This document shows, piece by piece, positions 18,762 to 28,451 of a stretch of DNA of 64,000 bases. Numbering within the stretch: the first letter of the stretch is position 1; every line of letters starts with the position of its first letter. The DNA lies in the NCBI GenBank assembly GCA_002692725.1, contig NZLU01000025.1:248001-312000 (forward strand), given 5' to 3'. Below the pieces are notes generated by a model. It was not told the DNA's origin, did no database searches, and was given only the letters and a program-made list of their open reading frames with translations. This DNA comes from Ponticaulis sp. (lineage in GTDB: Bacteria; Pseudomonadota; Alphaproteobacteria; Caulobacterales; Hyphomonadaceae). The translations under genes were made by a program, and so were the position numbers.

Positions 18762-19789
18762 CGCTACTCGTCATGCGGCCGTCTCGTCTGGATGATTTTG
18801 ACGATCTGATGGAACTTGCCGAGTTGTCCGGGCCGGGTTTTACAAGCCTGCCTGTCGATGAGGAATTGGTTCAGGGACGGCTCGAAGCGTCACAGAAGGC
18901 TTTCTCTCGGCAGCCAGATGCGCCCCAGCAGGGGAAATTCCTGATGATGATGGAGGATGTGCATTCCGGGACCGTTGCAGGGTGCTGCGCTGTCAAATCC
19001 GGGATCGGCATGGAGAGGCCCTTCTTCAATTATCGGATCATCACCATTCTGCAATCCTCGACGGTCGTGGACCGCCGGTTCAGCATGGATGCGCTGGTGC
19101 TGACCAACGAATTCATGGGCTATACCGAAGTCGGAACACTTTTTCTCAAAAAGGAATTTCGAGGCGGAGGGTCTGGTCGACTTGCCGCACAGTCGCGGTA
19201 TCTGTTGATGGCTGCAGCACCGGATGAGTTCGGTGATATGGTCTTGGCGGAGCTGCGCGGTGTCGTAACCGAAGATGGGATATCGCCTTTTTGGGAAGGT
19301 GTTGGACGTCGGTTCTTCAACATGTCCTTTCAAGACGCTGATTATCATTCCGGCGTGACGGATGGTCAGTTCATTATGGATCTGATGCCGAAATATCCCA
19401 TCTATGTGGACCTCCTTTCGCCAGAAGCCCGTGAGGTCATTGGTCGATGTCATGTGGAAGGTATCGGGGCAATGAAACTTCTCGAATGGGAAGGCTTCCG
19501 GTTCGAGCGGGTGGTGGACATTTTTGATGGCGGCCCCCAGGTTTCGACAGCACGATCGAACATTCGAACTATTCGCGAATCGCAGGAGGTCATCTTCGAA
19601 GAAGGGCCTGAAACCCCTGATGGACCGCTAGCGCTCGTGTCGAATGATGAGCTGAATGATTTCCGGGTGTGCTGGGCACATATTGAGCGTGCGGGCAAAC
19701 CGCGTGTGCGCTTGTCGCCGGAAACCATGGACGCACTGAAGATAAAACCCGGCCATAATGGCCGGATATGGGTAAAGGACGCAAAATGA
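18758..19789 (+). CDS. astA: arginine N-succinyltransferase
   Basis: First step of ammonia-producing arginine catabolism: succinyl-CoA plus arginine gives N2-succinylarginine. Recognised by the N-terminal MRPSRLDDFDDLMELAE, LPVDEELVQGRL, EVGTLFLKKEFRGGGSGRL and FWEGVGRRFFNM, a GNAT-like fold with a C-terminal domain. The length of 343 residues is normal. It overlaps the M20 hydrolase and astD by 4 bp each. Confidence 0.95.
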   Translation: MTLLVMRPSRLDDFDDLMELAELSGPGFTSLPVDEELVQGRLEASQKAFSRQPDAPQQGKFLMMMEDVHSGTVAGCCAVKSGIGMERPFFNYRIITILQSSTVVDRRFSMDALVLTNEFMGYTEVGTLFLKKEFRGGGSGRLAAQSRYLLMAAAPDEFGDMVLAELRGVVTEDGISPFWEGVGRRFFNMSFQDADYHSGVTDGQFIMDLMPKYPIYVDLLSPEAREVIGRCHVEGIGAMKLLEWEGFRFERVVDIFDGGPQVSTARSNIRTIRESQEVIFEEGPETPDGPLALVSNDELNDFRVCWAHIERAGKPRVRLSPETMDALKIKPGHNGRIWVKDAK

Positions 19790-21237
19790 GCAGCCTATTC
19801 ATCCAGGGACATTGGCAACAGGGACAGGGCGAACGCCTTCAATCTGTTGATCCTGCCAACGGTGAAATTGTTTGGGAAGGCGCCGCAGCGAACCCGGAGG
19901 ATGTCAACGCTGCCTTCGCTGCCGCGCGCGCGGCTTTTCCTGCCTGGGCGCGAACACCAATCGAGGAACGGATTTCGTTGCTCCGTAAATATGTTGAGGT
20001 GTTGGACACACTCGCTGATACGCTGCCTCAGACGATCTCGCGTGAAGTGGGCAAAGTGCTCTGGGAAACTCAGGCCGAGCTGGGCGCCATGAAAGGGAAG
20101 GTCGATCTGTCGATTTCTTCCTATGGTGAGCGGACCGGACACTCTGTCTCGGAAACTGCTTTCGGCAGCTCAGAGCTGATCCACCGCCCGCACGGCGTTA
20201 TGGCCGTTATGGGGCCGTATAACTTCCCCGGTCATCTACCGAATGGACATATTGTGCCAGCCCTGCTCGCGGGAAATACCATCGTGTTCAAACCCTCCGA
20301 GCTCGCGCCTGCGACCGGTGAATTGCTTGTGAAGGCGCTCGAGAAAGCGGGTATTCCACCAGGCGTGGTGAATCTGGTCCAGGGCGGTCGGGAAACCGGA
20401 GGCGCGCTTTTGGAGGGCGATCTCGATGGTGTTCTGTTCACCGGATCAGCGGCGACTGGCAGCTTCATCCATAAAAAGTTTGGCGGGCGCCCTGAAATCA
20501 TGCTGGCGCTCGAAATGGGTGGAAATAACCCGCTGATCGCCTGGTCCTACGGTGAAGTTGAGGCCGCGGCTGATATCGCTGCGCAATCGGCTTTTCTGAC
20601 CTCTGGCCAACGATGCACATGTGCGCGTCGACTGATTCTGCCGACCGGACGCGAAGGCGACGCGCTCATTGATGCGGTTGTGAGCCGGGCAGAACGACTG
20701 GTTGTTGGCGCCTGGAATGAGGAAAACGTCTTCATGGGGCCGCTTGTCAGTGCGCAGGCTGCATCTGGCGCTGTCGGGTTTCAGTCAAAACTTGAGGAAA
20801 TGGGTGGTAGGGCGCTGAAAAAATTAGCAATACTCGGGAAATCTCCAGCGTTCGTGTCGCCCGGCGTGATCGACATGACCGGGGTGGTGTCACCGCCAGA
20901 TGAGGAGTTGTTCGGCCCGTTTATTCAGGTGACGCGCGTCGATACCTTTGATCAAGCCATTGAGGCTGCGAATGCCACTCGGTTTGGGCTCTCTGCCGGA
21001 CTGGTCAGTGATGATCCTGAACTCTGGTCCGAAGCGCACCTCGCTCTGCGGGCGGGTATTCTCAATCTGAACCGTCCGACAGCGGGCGCGTCATCTGCTT
21101 TGCCATTTGGCGGCCCCGGGCTATCAGGAAATCACAGGCCGAGCGCGTTCTACGCTGCCGATTATTGCGCCTGGCCTCAGGCAAGCCAGATTGCGCCTCA
21201 GCCAGAGCGCTTGAAAGCTCAGGGGTTTCCAAGCTGA
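19786..21237 (+). CDS. astD: succinylglutamate-semialdehyde dehydrogenase
   Basis: NAD+-dependent oxidation of N-succinylglutamate 5-semialdehyde to N-succinylglutamate. The ALDH superfamily motifs are intact: MGPYNFPGH, LFTGSAATG, LEMGGNNP (Glu) and SGQRCTCAR with the catalytic Cys. The start at 19786 (MSSLFIQGHW) overlaps the astA stop by ATGA; an upstream in-frame ATG at 19768 lies inside astA. The length of 483 residues is typical. The stop TGA shares a base with the astB ATG. Confidence 0.95.
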   Translation: MSSLFIQGHWQQGQGERLQSVDPANGEIVWEGAAANPEDVNAAFAAARAAFPAWARTPIEERISLLRKYVEVLDTLADTLPQTISREVGKVLWETQAELGAMKGKVDLSISSYGERTGHSVSETAFGSSELIHRPHGVMAVMGPYNFPGHLPNGHIVPALLAGNTIVFKPSELAPATGELLVKALEKAGIPPGVVNLVQGGRETGGALLEGDLDGVLFTGSAATGSFIHKKFGGRPEIMLALEMGGNNPLIAWSYGEVEAAADIAAQSAFLTSGQRCTCARRLILPTGREGDALIDAVVSRAERLVVGAWNEENVFMGPLVSAQAASGAVGFQSKLEEMGGRALKKLAILGKSPAFVSPGVIDMTGVVSPPDEELFGPFIQVTRVDTFDQAIEAANATRFGLSAGLVSDDPELWSEAHLALRAGILNLNRPTAGASSALPFGGPGLSGNHRPSAFYAADYCAWPQASQIAPQPERLKAQGFPS

Positions 21238-22559
21238 TGGACGCCTTTGAAGTCAATTTTGATGGTCTGATCGGTCCAACCCACAATTATGGCGGCTTGT
21301 CTGATGGCAATCTTGCGAGCGCCAAAAATGCCGGAGATGTCGCCTATCCCAAAGAGGCGGCGCTTCAGGGGCTTGAAAAAATGCGCCTCTTGCTTCGAGC
21401 TGGATTGAAGCAAGGATTTCTTCCGCCCTTGATGCGCCCCAATCTGGTATTTCTTCAACAAGCCGGCTTCTCCGGCACGGCTGAAGAGATCATTCGCGAT
21501 GCAGCGAAACAGGCGCCATCGCTTCTGAAAGCCAGTTATTCTGCAAGTTCGATGTGGGCTGCGAACGCCGCGACCGTGTCACCATCAGCAGATACCTCCG
21601 ACAAAAAGTTGCATCTGAGCGTCGCCAATTTGTCGACCATGCTTCATCGCAGTCTGGAAGCGCCGGACACTCTGGCCAATCTCCAATCTATTTTCCGTGA
21701 CCCGTCACATTTCGAGGTTCATCCTGCGTTGCCGCAGCATTCGGACTTTTCAGATGAAGGCGCCGCAAATCATGTTCGCCTGTCCGATACGCATGGTGCC
21801 CCCGGGGTCGAGCTATTCGTTTATGGACGCGATCAAGGGGAGGAGGTTGCGGGATTTCCGGCAAGGCAAACGCGTCTTGCATCCGAACGGATTGCCGCCA
21901 GCCATCGACTTGATCAAGCGCGAACGGTTTTTGCCAGACAGTCCGTGCAGGCAATACGCGCAGGTGCGTTCCACAACGATGTAGTGTGTGTCGGCTCGCT
22001 GAATACCCTGTTTACGCATGAACTGGCGTTTGAAGATGCCGAACAAACCTATGCTGATCTGCGGTCAGCGGCGGGTGATCTGTTCGATCTCAATATCGTT
22101 GAAGTTCCGAACTCAGCGGTTCCGATCGAAGATGCGATTTCGTCCTATCTGTTCAACTCTCAGCTTTTGAACTGGCCAGGCGAAGACAGACTTGTGCTGC
22201 TGGCGCCGCTTGAGACGAAGGAAACGCCGACAACCAAAGCCTATTGTGACGCGCTTGAACGGTCGAATGGGCCAATCGGTCGTGTGGAATATGTGGATGT
22301 TCGGCAATCCATGCGGAACGGGGGCGGGCCCGCCTGTCTGAGATTGCGAGTGGTGATGACGGAGGCTGAGATAGACGCGGTCAATCCGGCGTATCTTCTG
22401 ACAGAACAAAAGATTGATCTGTTGCAGCAATGGGCAAAAGAGCATTATCGCGATGAGCTGACGGCCGCAGAATTTGCAGACCCGTCATTTTTTCTTGAAG
22501 TGCGTGGGGCTTATCTGGCACTGACTGGCCTCGTCCGCGAATTTGCGTTTATGGGATGA
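21237..22559 (+). CDS. astB: N-succinylarginine dihydrolase
   Basis: Hydrolyses N2-succinylarginine to N2-succinylornithine, two ammonia and CO2; amidinotransferase-like fold. The start at 21237 begins with the family sequence VNFDGLIGPTHNYGGLSDGN. AFHNDVVCVGS, NPAYLLTEQK and the C-terminal catalytic-Cys region MRNGGGPACLRLRVVM are present. The length of 440 residues is normal. Order astA-astD-astB differs from E. coli astCADBE, and no astC or astE is linked; ArgD-type transaminases can replace AstC. Confidence 0.95.
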   Translation: MDAFEVNFDGLIGPTHNYGGLSDGNLASAKNAGDVAYPKEAALQGLEKMRLLLRAGLKQGFLPPLMRPNLVFLQQAGFSGTAEEIIRDAAKQAPSLLKASYSASSMWAANAATVSPSADTSDKKLHLSVANLSTMLHRSLEAPDTLANLQSIFRDPSHFEVHPALPQHSDFSDEGAANHVRLSDTHGAPGVELFVYGRDQGEEVAGFPARQTRLASERIAASHRLDQARTVFARQSVQAIRAGAFHNDVVCVGSLNTLFTHELAFEDAEQTYADLRSAAGDLFDLNIVEVPNSAVPIEDAISSYLFNSQLLNWPGEDRLVLLAPLETKETPTTKAYCDALERSNGPIGRVEYVDVRQSMRNGGGPACLRLRVVMTEAEIDAVNPAYLLTEQKIDLLQQWAKEHYRDELTAAEFADPSFFLEVRGAYLALTGLVREFAFMG

Positions 22560-22572
22560 GGGAGAGCATGCA

Positions 22573-22806
22573 TTGGCTGTAGACCGAGCGACACTGGAAG
22601 CATTGCTGAGAGACGCGTTTCCTGCTGCTGAAATTTCCCTCACCGACCTTGCTGGTGATGATGATCACTGGAGCGCAGAGATTGTAGATGACGCTTTTCG
22701 CGGCATGACTCGCGTCGCACAGCATCAGAAGGTATATGCTGCCTTGCAAGGGCGAATGGGTAACGAGCTCCACGCGCTTCAGCTGAAAACCCGCGCGCCG
22801 TCCTGA
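22573..22806 (+). CDS. bolA: BolA-family protein
   Basis: Partner of monothiol glutaredoxin in iron-sulfur cluster and iron handling. The best start is TTG at 22573 (MAVDRATLEALLRDAFP), 7 bp after GGGAGAG. The upstream ATG at 22543 lies inside astB and would add ten unrelated residues. The conserved LAGDDDHW, VAQHQKVYAAL and GRMGNELHAL define the BolA fold. It comes directly after astB and two genes before grxD, so the BolA-Grx pair is linked. Confidence 0.9.
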   Translation: MAVDRATLEALLRDAFPAAEISLTDLAGDDDHWSAEIVDDAFRGMTRVAQHQKVYAALQGRMGNELHALQLKTRAPS

Positions 22807-22822
22807 GGGGGAGTAACTGCAG

Positions 22823-23692
22823 ATGAGAATCGTAGTCGTCGGCGCAGCCACTGATCTTGGGCGTCGCATTCTGAGACGCCTGTACGACGTGGAGTGGGTG
22901 GAAGTTTCAGGAGCAACACGAGAGGCGAGCCGACTGAGCGAGTTTCTTGAACATGACGAGCCGCCTGGAATCTTGGAGGTGGATCCTGAGAACATTCCCG
23001 ATGCTGTTGAGAAGCTGAAGGATTATGAGCGGATTGTGTTCTGTCACACTCTGACTCTGAGTGTGCCTGTCGCCATGGCGCTCAGACAGGCCGGCAGCGA
23101 TGCCAAGTTTGTGTTCTTTTCATCGAACAATGTGGCGATCGATTTTGATTCCCCGGTGTATGCGCGGCTTCGATCCGCTGAGGCCGATATTGTCGCGATG
23201 AACGGTGAATGGGCCATTGTGCGTCCGACGATGGCTTATGGCTCGCCGAATGACGGTACCATTGGGTTGCTTGTGCAATATGCGATCAAAAAAGGTGTGG
23301 TGCCGATGATTGGCAAGGGCGAAGCCAAGCTGCAGCCGATTCACTATGACGATCTCACCGATCTGGCTGTCATTCTGACTTTGAGGCGCGATTTGCCTCA
23401 GATCCGCGTTGGGGCGGCAGGCGGCGAAGCCATCTCGACGGCCGACCTCAACAAAAAGATCGTGGCGTGTACGGGGGGGAAGGCTCGGATCATTTCTGCT
23501 CCGATCGGAGTGATGAAAACCATGGTCGGGCTGTTCGGTAAGGTTGGGCCAGTAACCAGTGAGATTATTCAGCGCAGTCAGGTCGACCGTCTTCCGACCT
23601 GGCCCCCATTTGTCGACTGGGCACCACGAGTGAGCCTTGAGGACGGGATCAACAAAGTTATCGAGGATGTCCGGGCCGGAATGGCGAAATAA
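22823..23692 (+). CDS. NAD(P)-binding (atypical SDR) protein
   Basis: Rossmann-fold protein of the NmrA/atypical extended SDR type: VVVGAATDLGRRILRRL at the N-terminus, VFFSSNNVAID in mid-sequence and RPTMAYG in place of a standard YxxxK. Residues about 180-289 form a smaller substrate or sensor domain. The active-site Tyr/Lys pair is not evident, so it may be a redox sensor or a non-classical reductase. A strong GAGGGGGAG site lies upstream, and it sits between bolA and grxD. The function is not known. Confidence 0.75.
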   Translation: MRIVVVGAATDLGRRILRRLYDVEWVEVSGATREASRLSEFLEHDEPPGILEVDPENIPDAVEKLKDYERIVFCHTLTLSVPVAMALRQAGSDAKFVFFSSNNVAIDFDSPVYARLRSAEADIVAMNGEWAIVRPTMAYGSPNDGTIGLLVQYAIKKGVVPMIGKGEAKLQPIHYDDLTDLAVILTLRRDLPQIRVGAAGGEAISTADLNKKIVACTGGKARIISAPIGVMKTMVGLFGKVGPVTSEIIQRSQVDRLPTWPPFVDWAPRVSLEDGINKVIEDVRAGMAK

Positions 23693-23757
23693 GCATGTGC
23701 GCTTGAAATTTGCCCATTAATACCTCACTTCTCGGCTAAGGTTTAAGGAGTCGCACT

Positions 23758-24084
23758 ATGAGTGTTCAGGACACAATCAAAACACAGGTCGAGCAAAATA
23801 ACGTTCTGCTTTATATGAAAGGCACACCAACCTTTCCTCAGTGCGGCTTTTCGTCTGTTGTGTCTCAGATTCTGAACTATCTGCAGGTCGACTATGAATC
23901 CGTAAACGTGCTCGAAGACATGGAAATTCGCGAAGGCATCAAGCAGTTCTCGAACTGGCCAACCATTCCGCAGCTTTACGTCAAAGGCGAGTTTGTTGGC
24001 GGATGTGACATCATCAAAGAAATGTTCGAGCAAGGTGAACTCAAAGAGTACCTCGCGGAAAAAGGCGTCCTTGCTGACGCATAA
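23758..24084 (+). CDS. grxD: monothiol glutaredoxin, Grx4 type
   Basis: Iron-sulfur cluster carrier with the CGFS active site (PQCGFSSVV, about residues 28-36) and WPTIPQLYVKGEFVGGCDI, the glutathione-binding part. The length of 108 residues is normal for the single-domain class. A good AAGGAG site precedes the ATG. Works with BolA proteins to deliver or sense 2Fe-2S clusters, and bolA lies about 1 kb upstream on the same strand. Confidence 0.95.
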   Translation: MSVQDTIKTQVEQNNVLLYMKGTPTFPQCGFSSVVSQILNYLQVDYESVNVLEDMEIREGIKQFSNWPTIPQLYVKGEFVGGCDIIKEMFEQGELKEYLAEKGVLADA

Positions 24085-24130
24085 GGTTTTCAGCCGCGCG
24101 TTTTTCAGGTAAAGCCGCGCGCTTCCCTGA

Positions 24131-25480
24131 ATGGACGCATTTATGACTGGCACGACCTCAACTCATCAGCCCAAAGTCGGTATTGTTTCGCTCGGTTGCC
24201 CTAAGGCGCTGGTCGATTCCGAACGGATCGTCACGCGCCTGCGCGCTGAAGGCTATGCCATTGCGCCGGATTATAAGGGCGCTGACCTTGTTCTGGTGAA
24301 TACATGTGGCTTCCTCGATTCTGCGCGCGATGAGAGCCTGGATGCCATTGGCGAAGCGATCACCGAAAATGGCCGAGTGATCGTCACCGGGTGCCTGGGC
24401 GCAGAGCCGGATGTGATCCGGGAACGTCATCCAAAAGTTCTCGCCATCACCGGGCCACATCAATATGAGCAGGTGATGAGCGCGGTGCATGAGCACGTCG
24501 CGCCGCCGCCTGACAAATTCCTCGATCTTGTGCCGGAAAGCGGGCTGCGCCTGACGCCGCGCCATTATGCCTATCTGAAGATTTCCGAAGGCTGCCACAA
24601 CAAGTGCAGTTTCTGCATCATTCCAAAACTTAGGGGTGATCTGGTTTCGCGTCCGATCGATCATGTGTTGCGCGAAGCCGAGCAGCTCGTGAATGCCGGT
24701 GTGCAGGAAATCATGGTGATCAGCCAGGATACGTCGGCCTATGGGCTCGATGTGAAATACGCGCCGCGCACATGGAAGGGCGAGGAGTATGAAACGCGCT
24801 TCCTCGATCTCTGCCGTGGGCTTGGTGAGCTCGAGGCGTGGGTGCGTCTCCATTATGTGTATCCTTATCCGCATGTGGACAAGGTTCTACCACTAATGGC
24901 CGAAGGTGCGGTTCTGCCCTACCTCGATATTCCGTTTCAGCATGCACATCCTGAGGTACTGAAGCGTATGCGCCGTCCGGGGCAGGGCGGCGATAAAATG
25001 CTGGAGCGCATTCTGAAGTGGCGCGCCGATGTACCGGACCTGACGATCCGTTCGACCTTCATTGTTGGCTTCCCGGGTGAGACGGAAGAGCAGTTCGAGA
25101 CGCTGCTCGACTGGATGCGCGCGGCGAAGATCGACCGTGCAGGCTGTTTCAAATACGAAGATGTTGAACACGCCGATAGTCGCGCTTTAGACGGCCATGT
25201 ACCGGAAGAGGTGAAAGAAGAACGCTGGCACCGCTTCATGGAAGTGCAGGCGGAGATCTCTGCTGAGCGTGGACAGGCTCAGTTGGGCAAGATTGTCGAC
25301 GTCATCGTCGATGAAGTCGATGAAGACCGTGATGTCGCGATTGGTCGGACCAAAGCGGATGCGCCGGAAATCGATGGCAAGGTTGAGCTTGCAGACGGTG
25401 GGGAGCTGGAGCCGGGAATGATCGTTGAGGCACGGGTCGTTGCGGCCGATCATTACGATCTCTGGGCGGAACCTGCCTGA
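24131..25480 (+). CDS. rimO: ribosomal protein S12 methylthiotransferase
   Basis: Radical-SAM enzyme adding a methylthio group to Asp89 of ribosomal protein S12. The N-terminal UPF0004 domain has three cluster cysteines (Cys23, Cys59, Cys88), the radical-SAM triad is CHNKCSFC (Cys155, 159, 162), and a C-terminal TRAM domain ends the protein. The length of 449 residues is typical. Start could be 24131 or the ATG at 24143; neither has a strong ribosome site. Confidence 0.95.
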   Translation: MDAFMTGTTSTHQPKVGIVSLGCPKALVDSERIVTRLRAEGYAIAPDYKGADLVLVNTCGFLDSARDESLDAIGEAITENGRVIVTGCLGAEPDVIRERHPKVLAITGPHQYEQVMSAVHEHVAPPPDKFLDLVPESGLRLTPRHYAYLKISEGCHNKCSFCIIPKLRGDLVSRPIDHVLREAEQLVNAGVQEIMVISQDTSAYGLDVKYAPRTWKGEEYETRFLDLCRGLGELEAWVRLHYVYPYPHVDKVLPLMAEGAVLPYLDIPFQHAHPEVLKRMRRPGQGGDKMLERILKWRADVPDLTIRSTFIVGFPGETEEQFETLLDWMRAAKIDRAGCFKYEDVEHADSRALDGHVPEEVKEERWHRFMEVQAEISAERGQAQLGKIVDVIVDEVDEDRDVAIGRTKADAPEIDGKVELADGGELEPGMIVEARVVAADHYDLWAEPA

Positions 25481-25544
25481 ACAGGGGATATTCCCATTTT
25501 GTAAATTCTGGTCTGTTATTCTCAGCCTGAAAGCGGGGGACCAG

Positions 25545-26255
25545 ATGATTCAGTATGCAAGGCCCAGTTTCTGGCGGGTCGCGATGAAAGATCCGATCAC
25601 CTGGCTCGCCATTGCGGTCGACCTCGTGCCAATTTCATTTGTTGTCATGTTCGGCTGGGGCGCCACAGAACTTGTACTTCTCTATTGGGCTGAGAACATC
25701 GTCATTGGCATTGCGACATTCGTCCGCATCCTGCTCTCTGGCTTCGTCAAACTTGGCCCGATTGGTGGGTTCGGCACCATGTTCATGGCGGCGTTTTTCG
25801 TCTTCCATTATGGCATGTTTTGTTTCGGCCATGGCGTGTTCGTCATGGATTTCGCCGAGGGCATGATCGTCGATAATGGCCCGCCCGGCTTCGAGACAAT
25901 CAAGTCAATGTTTCTGCAGGCTGCCAATTACGCGCCGGGCATGATGTTTGTCCTGGGCCTGATTGGTCTGTTTCAACTGGTGGCACTGGTGAAGGATTAC
26001 TGGCCGGGCGGTCAGGCAGAGCTTCCCGATCCGATGACTGAAATGTTTTCACCCTATGGCCGCATCGTGGTGCTGCATGTGGCCGTTATCGGCGGCGCTT
26101 TTCTCATGATCGCGCTGGGTAACCCCATGCTCGGCGTGTTTATTCTGATCGCCCTCAGAGCTGTTTTCAGCCTGATCGGACGCTCATGGCGTGATCGTGG
26201 ACCGGTCGGTGAAAAGCCCGAAGAGAAGAAACAGATCTTCGAGGACCGGTTCTAG
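25545..26255 (+). CDS. DUF6498-like multi-pass membrane protein
   Basis: Hydrophobic 236-residue protein with about six membrane segments; LVLLYWAENIVIGI is the feature recalled for this family. The start at 25545 follows GCGGGGGACC. A frame extending upstream to 25425 overlaps rimO and is not used. The function is unknown. A charged cytoplasmic tail (EKPEEKKQIFEDRF) ends the protein. Confidence 0.75.
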   Translation: MIQYARPSFWRVAMKDPITWLAIAVDLVPISFVVMFGWGATELVLLYWAENIVIGIATFVRILLSGFVKLGPIGGFGTMFMAAFFVFHYGMFCFGHGVFVMDFAEGMIVDNGPPGFETIKSMFLQAANYAPGMMFVLGLIGLFQLVALVKDYWPGGQAELPDPMTEMFSPYGRIVVLHVAVIGGAFLMIALGNPMLGVFILIALRAVFSLIGRSWRDRGPVGEKPEEKKQIFEDRF

Positions 26256-26357
26256 CCCGCTTCGCGCTGCCTCCTCCAGTGGGTACAAGCGAGAATTGTA
26301 GTTTTCCTGCTTTCGAGTTATCGTCTCTTCACAAGAATGTGAATACGGGAGGCGGTT

Positions 26358-28451
26358 ATGAGAATTTTAGGTTGGGTGCTTGTTGCACTGATGGTGTCTG
26401 GCTGTGCGACCGGCTCAGACTTTAAGACCAAGATGGAAAGCCGCGTCCTGAAGCGTGAAACTGAGGATCGCCTTCTCACCTTCAGCAACGAAGCCGAATT
26501 TCAGCAGTATATGCGTCGTCTGCACAATTTGAATGAGCGGGACGGACTGTATTGGACCAGCAATCAGGATCCCATCCAACTGGCTCAATTGTCATCGGAT
26601 AGTCCAATGGTCGAGTGCGCTGACGATGACGCTGACTGCGAATACGCGGTTACGCAGGATACGGTGGTTGTTACGGGGTCCGCAATTGCGTCTAATCCCA
26701 GTATTACAAATAACCAGATGGCTGGTGTGGATGAGGGCGACATTATCAAGCAGATAGGCGACTATCTGGTGGTGTTGCAGGACGGTCGATTGTTCGCCGT
26801 CAAACTGCAAAAGGGGCAGGCCGGTCAGCTACGCCTGACCGACCGTATAAACGTTTATCGGGATGATGACATCGATACCTGGTATGATGAGATGCTGGTC
26901 AGAGGAAACCAGATCATCGTCACCGGCTATTCATACGAGATGAATGCCAGTGAAGTTTCCGTGATCGAGCTGGATGATGCGGGAGTCTTTGGCGATGTGA
27001 ACCGGTTTTATCTTACGGCCAACGACTATTACAGCACAGAGAATTACGCCTCACGGATCATTGGCAACAAGTTCATCATACGAAATCAGGTCGAGCTCTG
27101 GGATATTGCTGATGCCGATGATAATTTTGACTGGCCCTATATTCTGAAATGGAACGACGCTTTTCTAGAAGAGGGGTTTGAGGGAAATCCTGAGGATCAT
27201 GCGCGTCAGCTGATGAATGTGCGGGACATCTACAAGCCCGTTCAGCCTACGCTCGATCCCGTGCTCCACTCAGTTACGATCTGTGATCTGGATAAGATCG
27301 AATCAGCCGATCTCGGATGTAAGACAACTGCTTTTATCGGCGGAGCCTATAGCGAGTTTTTTGTTACGGGCGAGCACGCCTACATCTGGTCATTTGAAGA
27401 CGAATTTGACTGGACCAAACGCGACTCCCGAAATTGGGAGGAGTGCCTCGCGGACGAACAGCAAGATAATGTAAACCTCAGAGACGTCATGCCGGGGATG
27501 CTGCACCGCATCTCAGTAACCGGTGGCCGCGTCGATGTTGCTGAAATTCTGGGATATCCGCGCAATCAGTTCGGAATGACACTGTCCGAAGATGGAGAGT
27601 TTCATGCTCTGGCGTATCTGCCATCGAAGAAGTGTCGATATGCCGATGGGCACTTTGCACTGGTGAGTTTGCCTGAACGTCGCTTCGGGACTGAAGTGCA
27701 GAAATTCAAGCATATGGATTATCGTCAGCTTCCCAGCTGGGAGGATATGTGGATCGAAAACCGCTTTAACGGTGACACTCTTCTATATGCTGAGCGGACG
27801 TCACGCTGGAGTTATCCTGACGGAGATCAGGATGAGATCGAACCGGCAATGGCGGTGGTTGTGTCGCTTGATCCTAAATCAGAGCCTGTTGAACTCACCG
27901 TGCCGCATGGTGTTGTTCGGATCGAAGTTCTTGGCGATGAATTCGTTCTGACAGGTTACACCGACAATCACGGCCTTCAGGTGTCCAATCTGGAGATAGA
28001 CGGCGATCCGTCTTTTGTTTCAACGGTCAGACTGCCCGATCAATATGAATCGGAAGGCCGCTCACACGCCTTTAACGCCCTGATCAATACTGATGGTACT
28101 GCGCTTCTGGGGCTGCCGACAGTCATGTCATCGGACGAAAATGACCGCTGGTGGTGGCGAAGTGATGCCTCTCAGATCGCCTTCATGAAACGAGATGAGG
28201 GCAGACAACTCTCCCGCTTGGGTGATTTAGGCAATCCGCCTGGCGAAGAAGATGAGCGTTATGAGTGTGAGGTCTCTTGTGTCGACTGGTATGGAAACTC
28301 CCGACCGATTTTCACCAATGGGCGGATATTTGCGCTGTCTGGAACGGCAATTGTTGAAGGTGAGATCAGGGATGGCTGGATCCACGAAATCGGTCGTGTG
28401 AACATCACCTCACCTCTGGAGGAAGACGCCAGTCAGGGCCCTGTGTCCTGA
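26358..28451 (+). CDS. secreted beta-propeller lipoprotein (Beta_propel family)
   Basis: Large lipoprotein (lipobox MVSGC, Cys16; 697 residues) recognised by NNQMAGVDEGDIIKQIGDYLVVL, a hallmark of the Beta_propel domain, which fills the rest of the protein. Function unknown; members are exported and often thought to bind at the cell surface. Just before the domain (residues 101-110) stands DTVVVTGSAI, nearly a TonB box, and VVTGSAI is identical to the start of the TonB receptor at the window edge. Cysteines such as EQCLADE-type loops and CEVSC could form disulfides. It converges on purN with no gap, and a GGAGGCGG site precedes the start. Confidence 0.8.
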   Translation: MRILGWVLVALMVSGCATGSDFKTKMESRVLKRETEDRLLTFSNEAEFQQYMRRLHNLNERDGLYWTSNQDPIQLAQLSSDSPMVECADDDADCEYAVTQDTVVVTGSAIASNPSITNNQMAGVDEGDIIKQIGDYLVVLQDGRLFAVKLQKGQAGQLRLTDRINVYRDDDIDTWYDEMLVRGNQIIVTGYSYEMNASEVSVIELDDAGVFGDVNRFYLTANDYYSTENYASRIIGNKFIIRNQVELWDIADADDNFDWPYILKWNDAFLEEGFEGNPEDHARQLMNVRDIYKPVQPTLDPVLHSVTICDLDKIESADLGCKTTAFIGGAYSEFFVTGEHAYIWSFEDEFDWTKRDSRNWEECLADEQQDNVNLRDVMPGMLHRISVTGGRVDVAEILGYPRNQFGMTLSEDGEFHALAYLPSKKCRYADGHFALVSLPERRFGTEVQKFKHMDYRQLPSWEDMWIENRFNGDTLLYAERTSRWSYPDGDQDEIEPAMAVVVSLDPKSEPVELTVPHGVVRIEVLGDEFVLTGYTDNHGLQVSNLEIDGDPSFVSTVRLPDQYESEGRSHAFNALINTDGTALLGLPTVMSSDENDRWWWRSDASQIAFMKRDEGRQLSRLGDLGNPPGEEDERYECEVSCVDWYGNSRPIFTNGRIFALSGTAIVEGEIRDGWIHEIGRVNITSPLEEDASQGPVS

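Noticed and set aside
24085..24130. AGCCGCGCG repeated twice after grxD as a terminator
   Set aside because: The copies are direct, not inverted, and cannot form a stem with each other.
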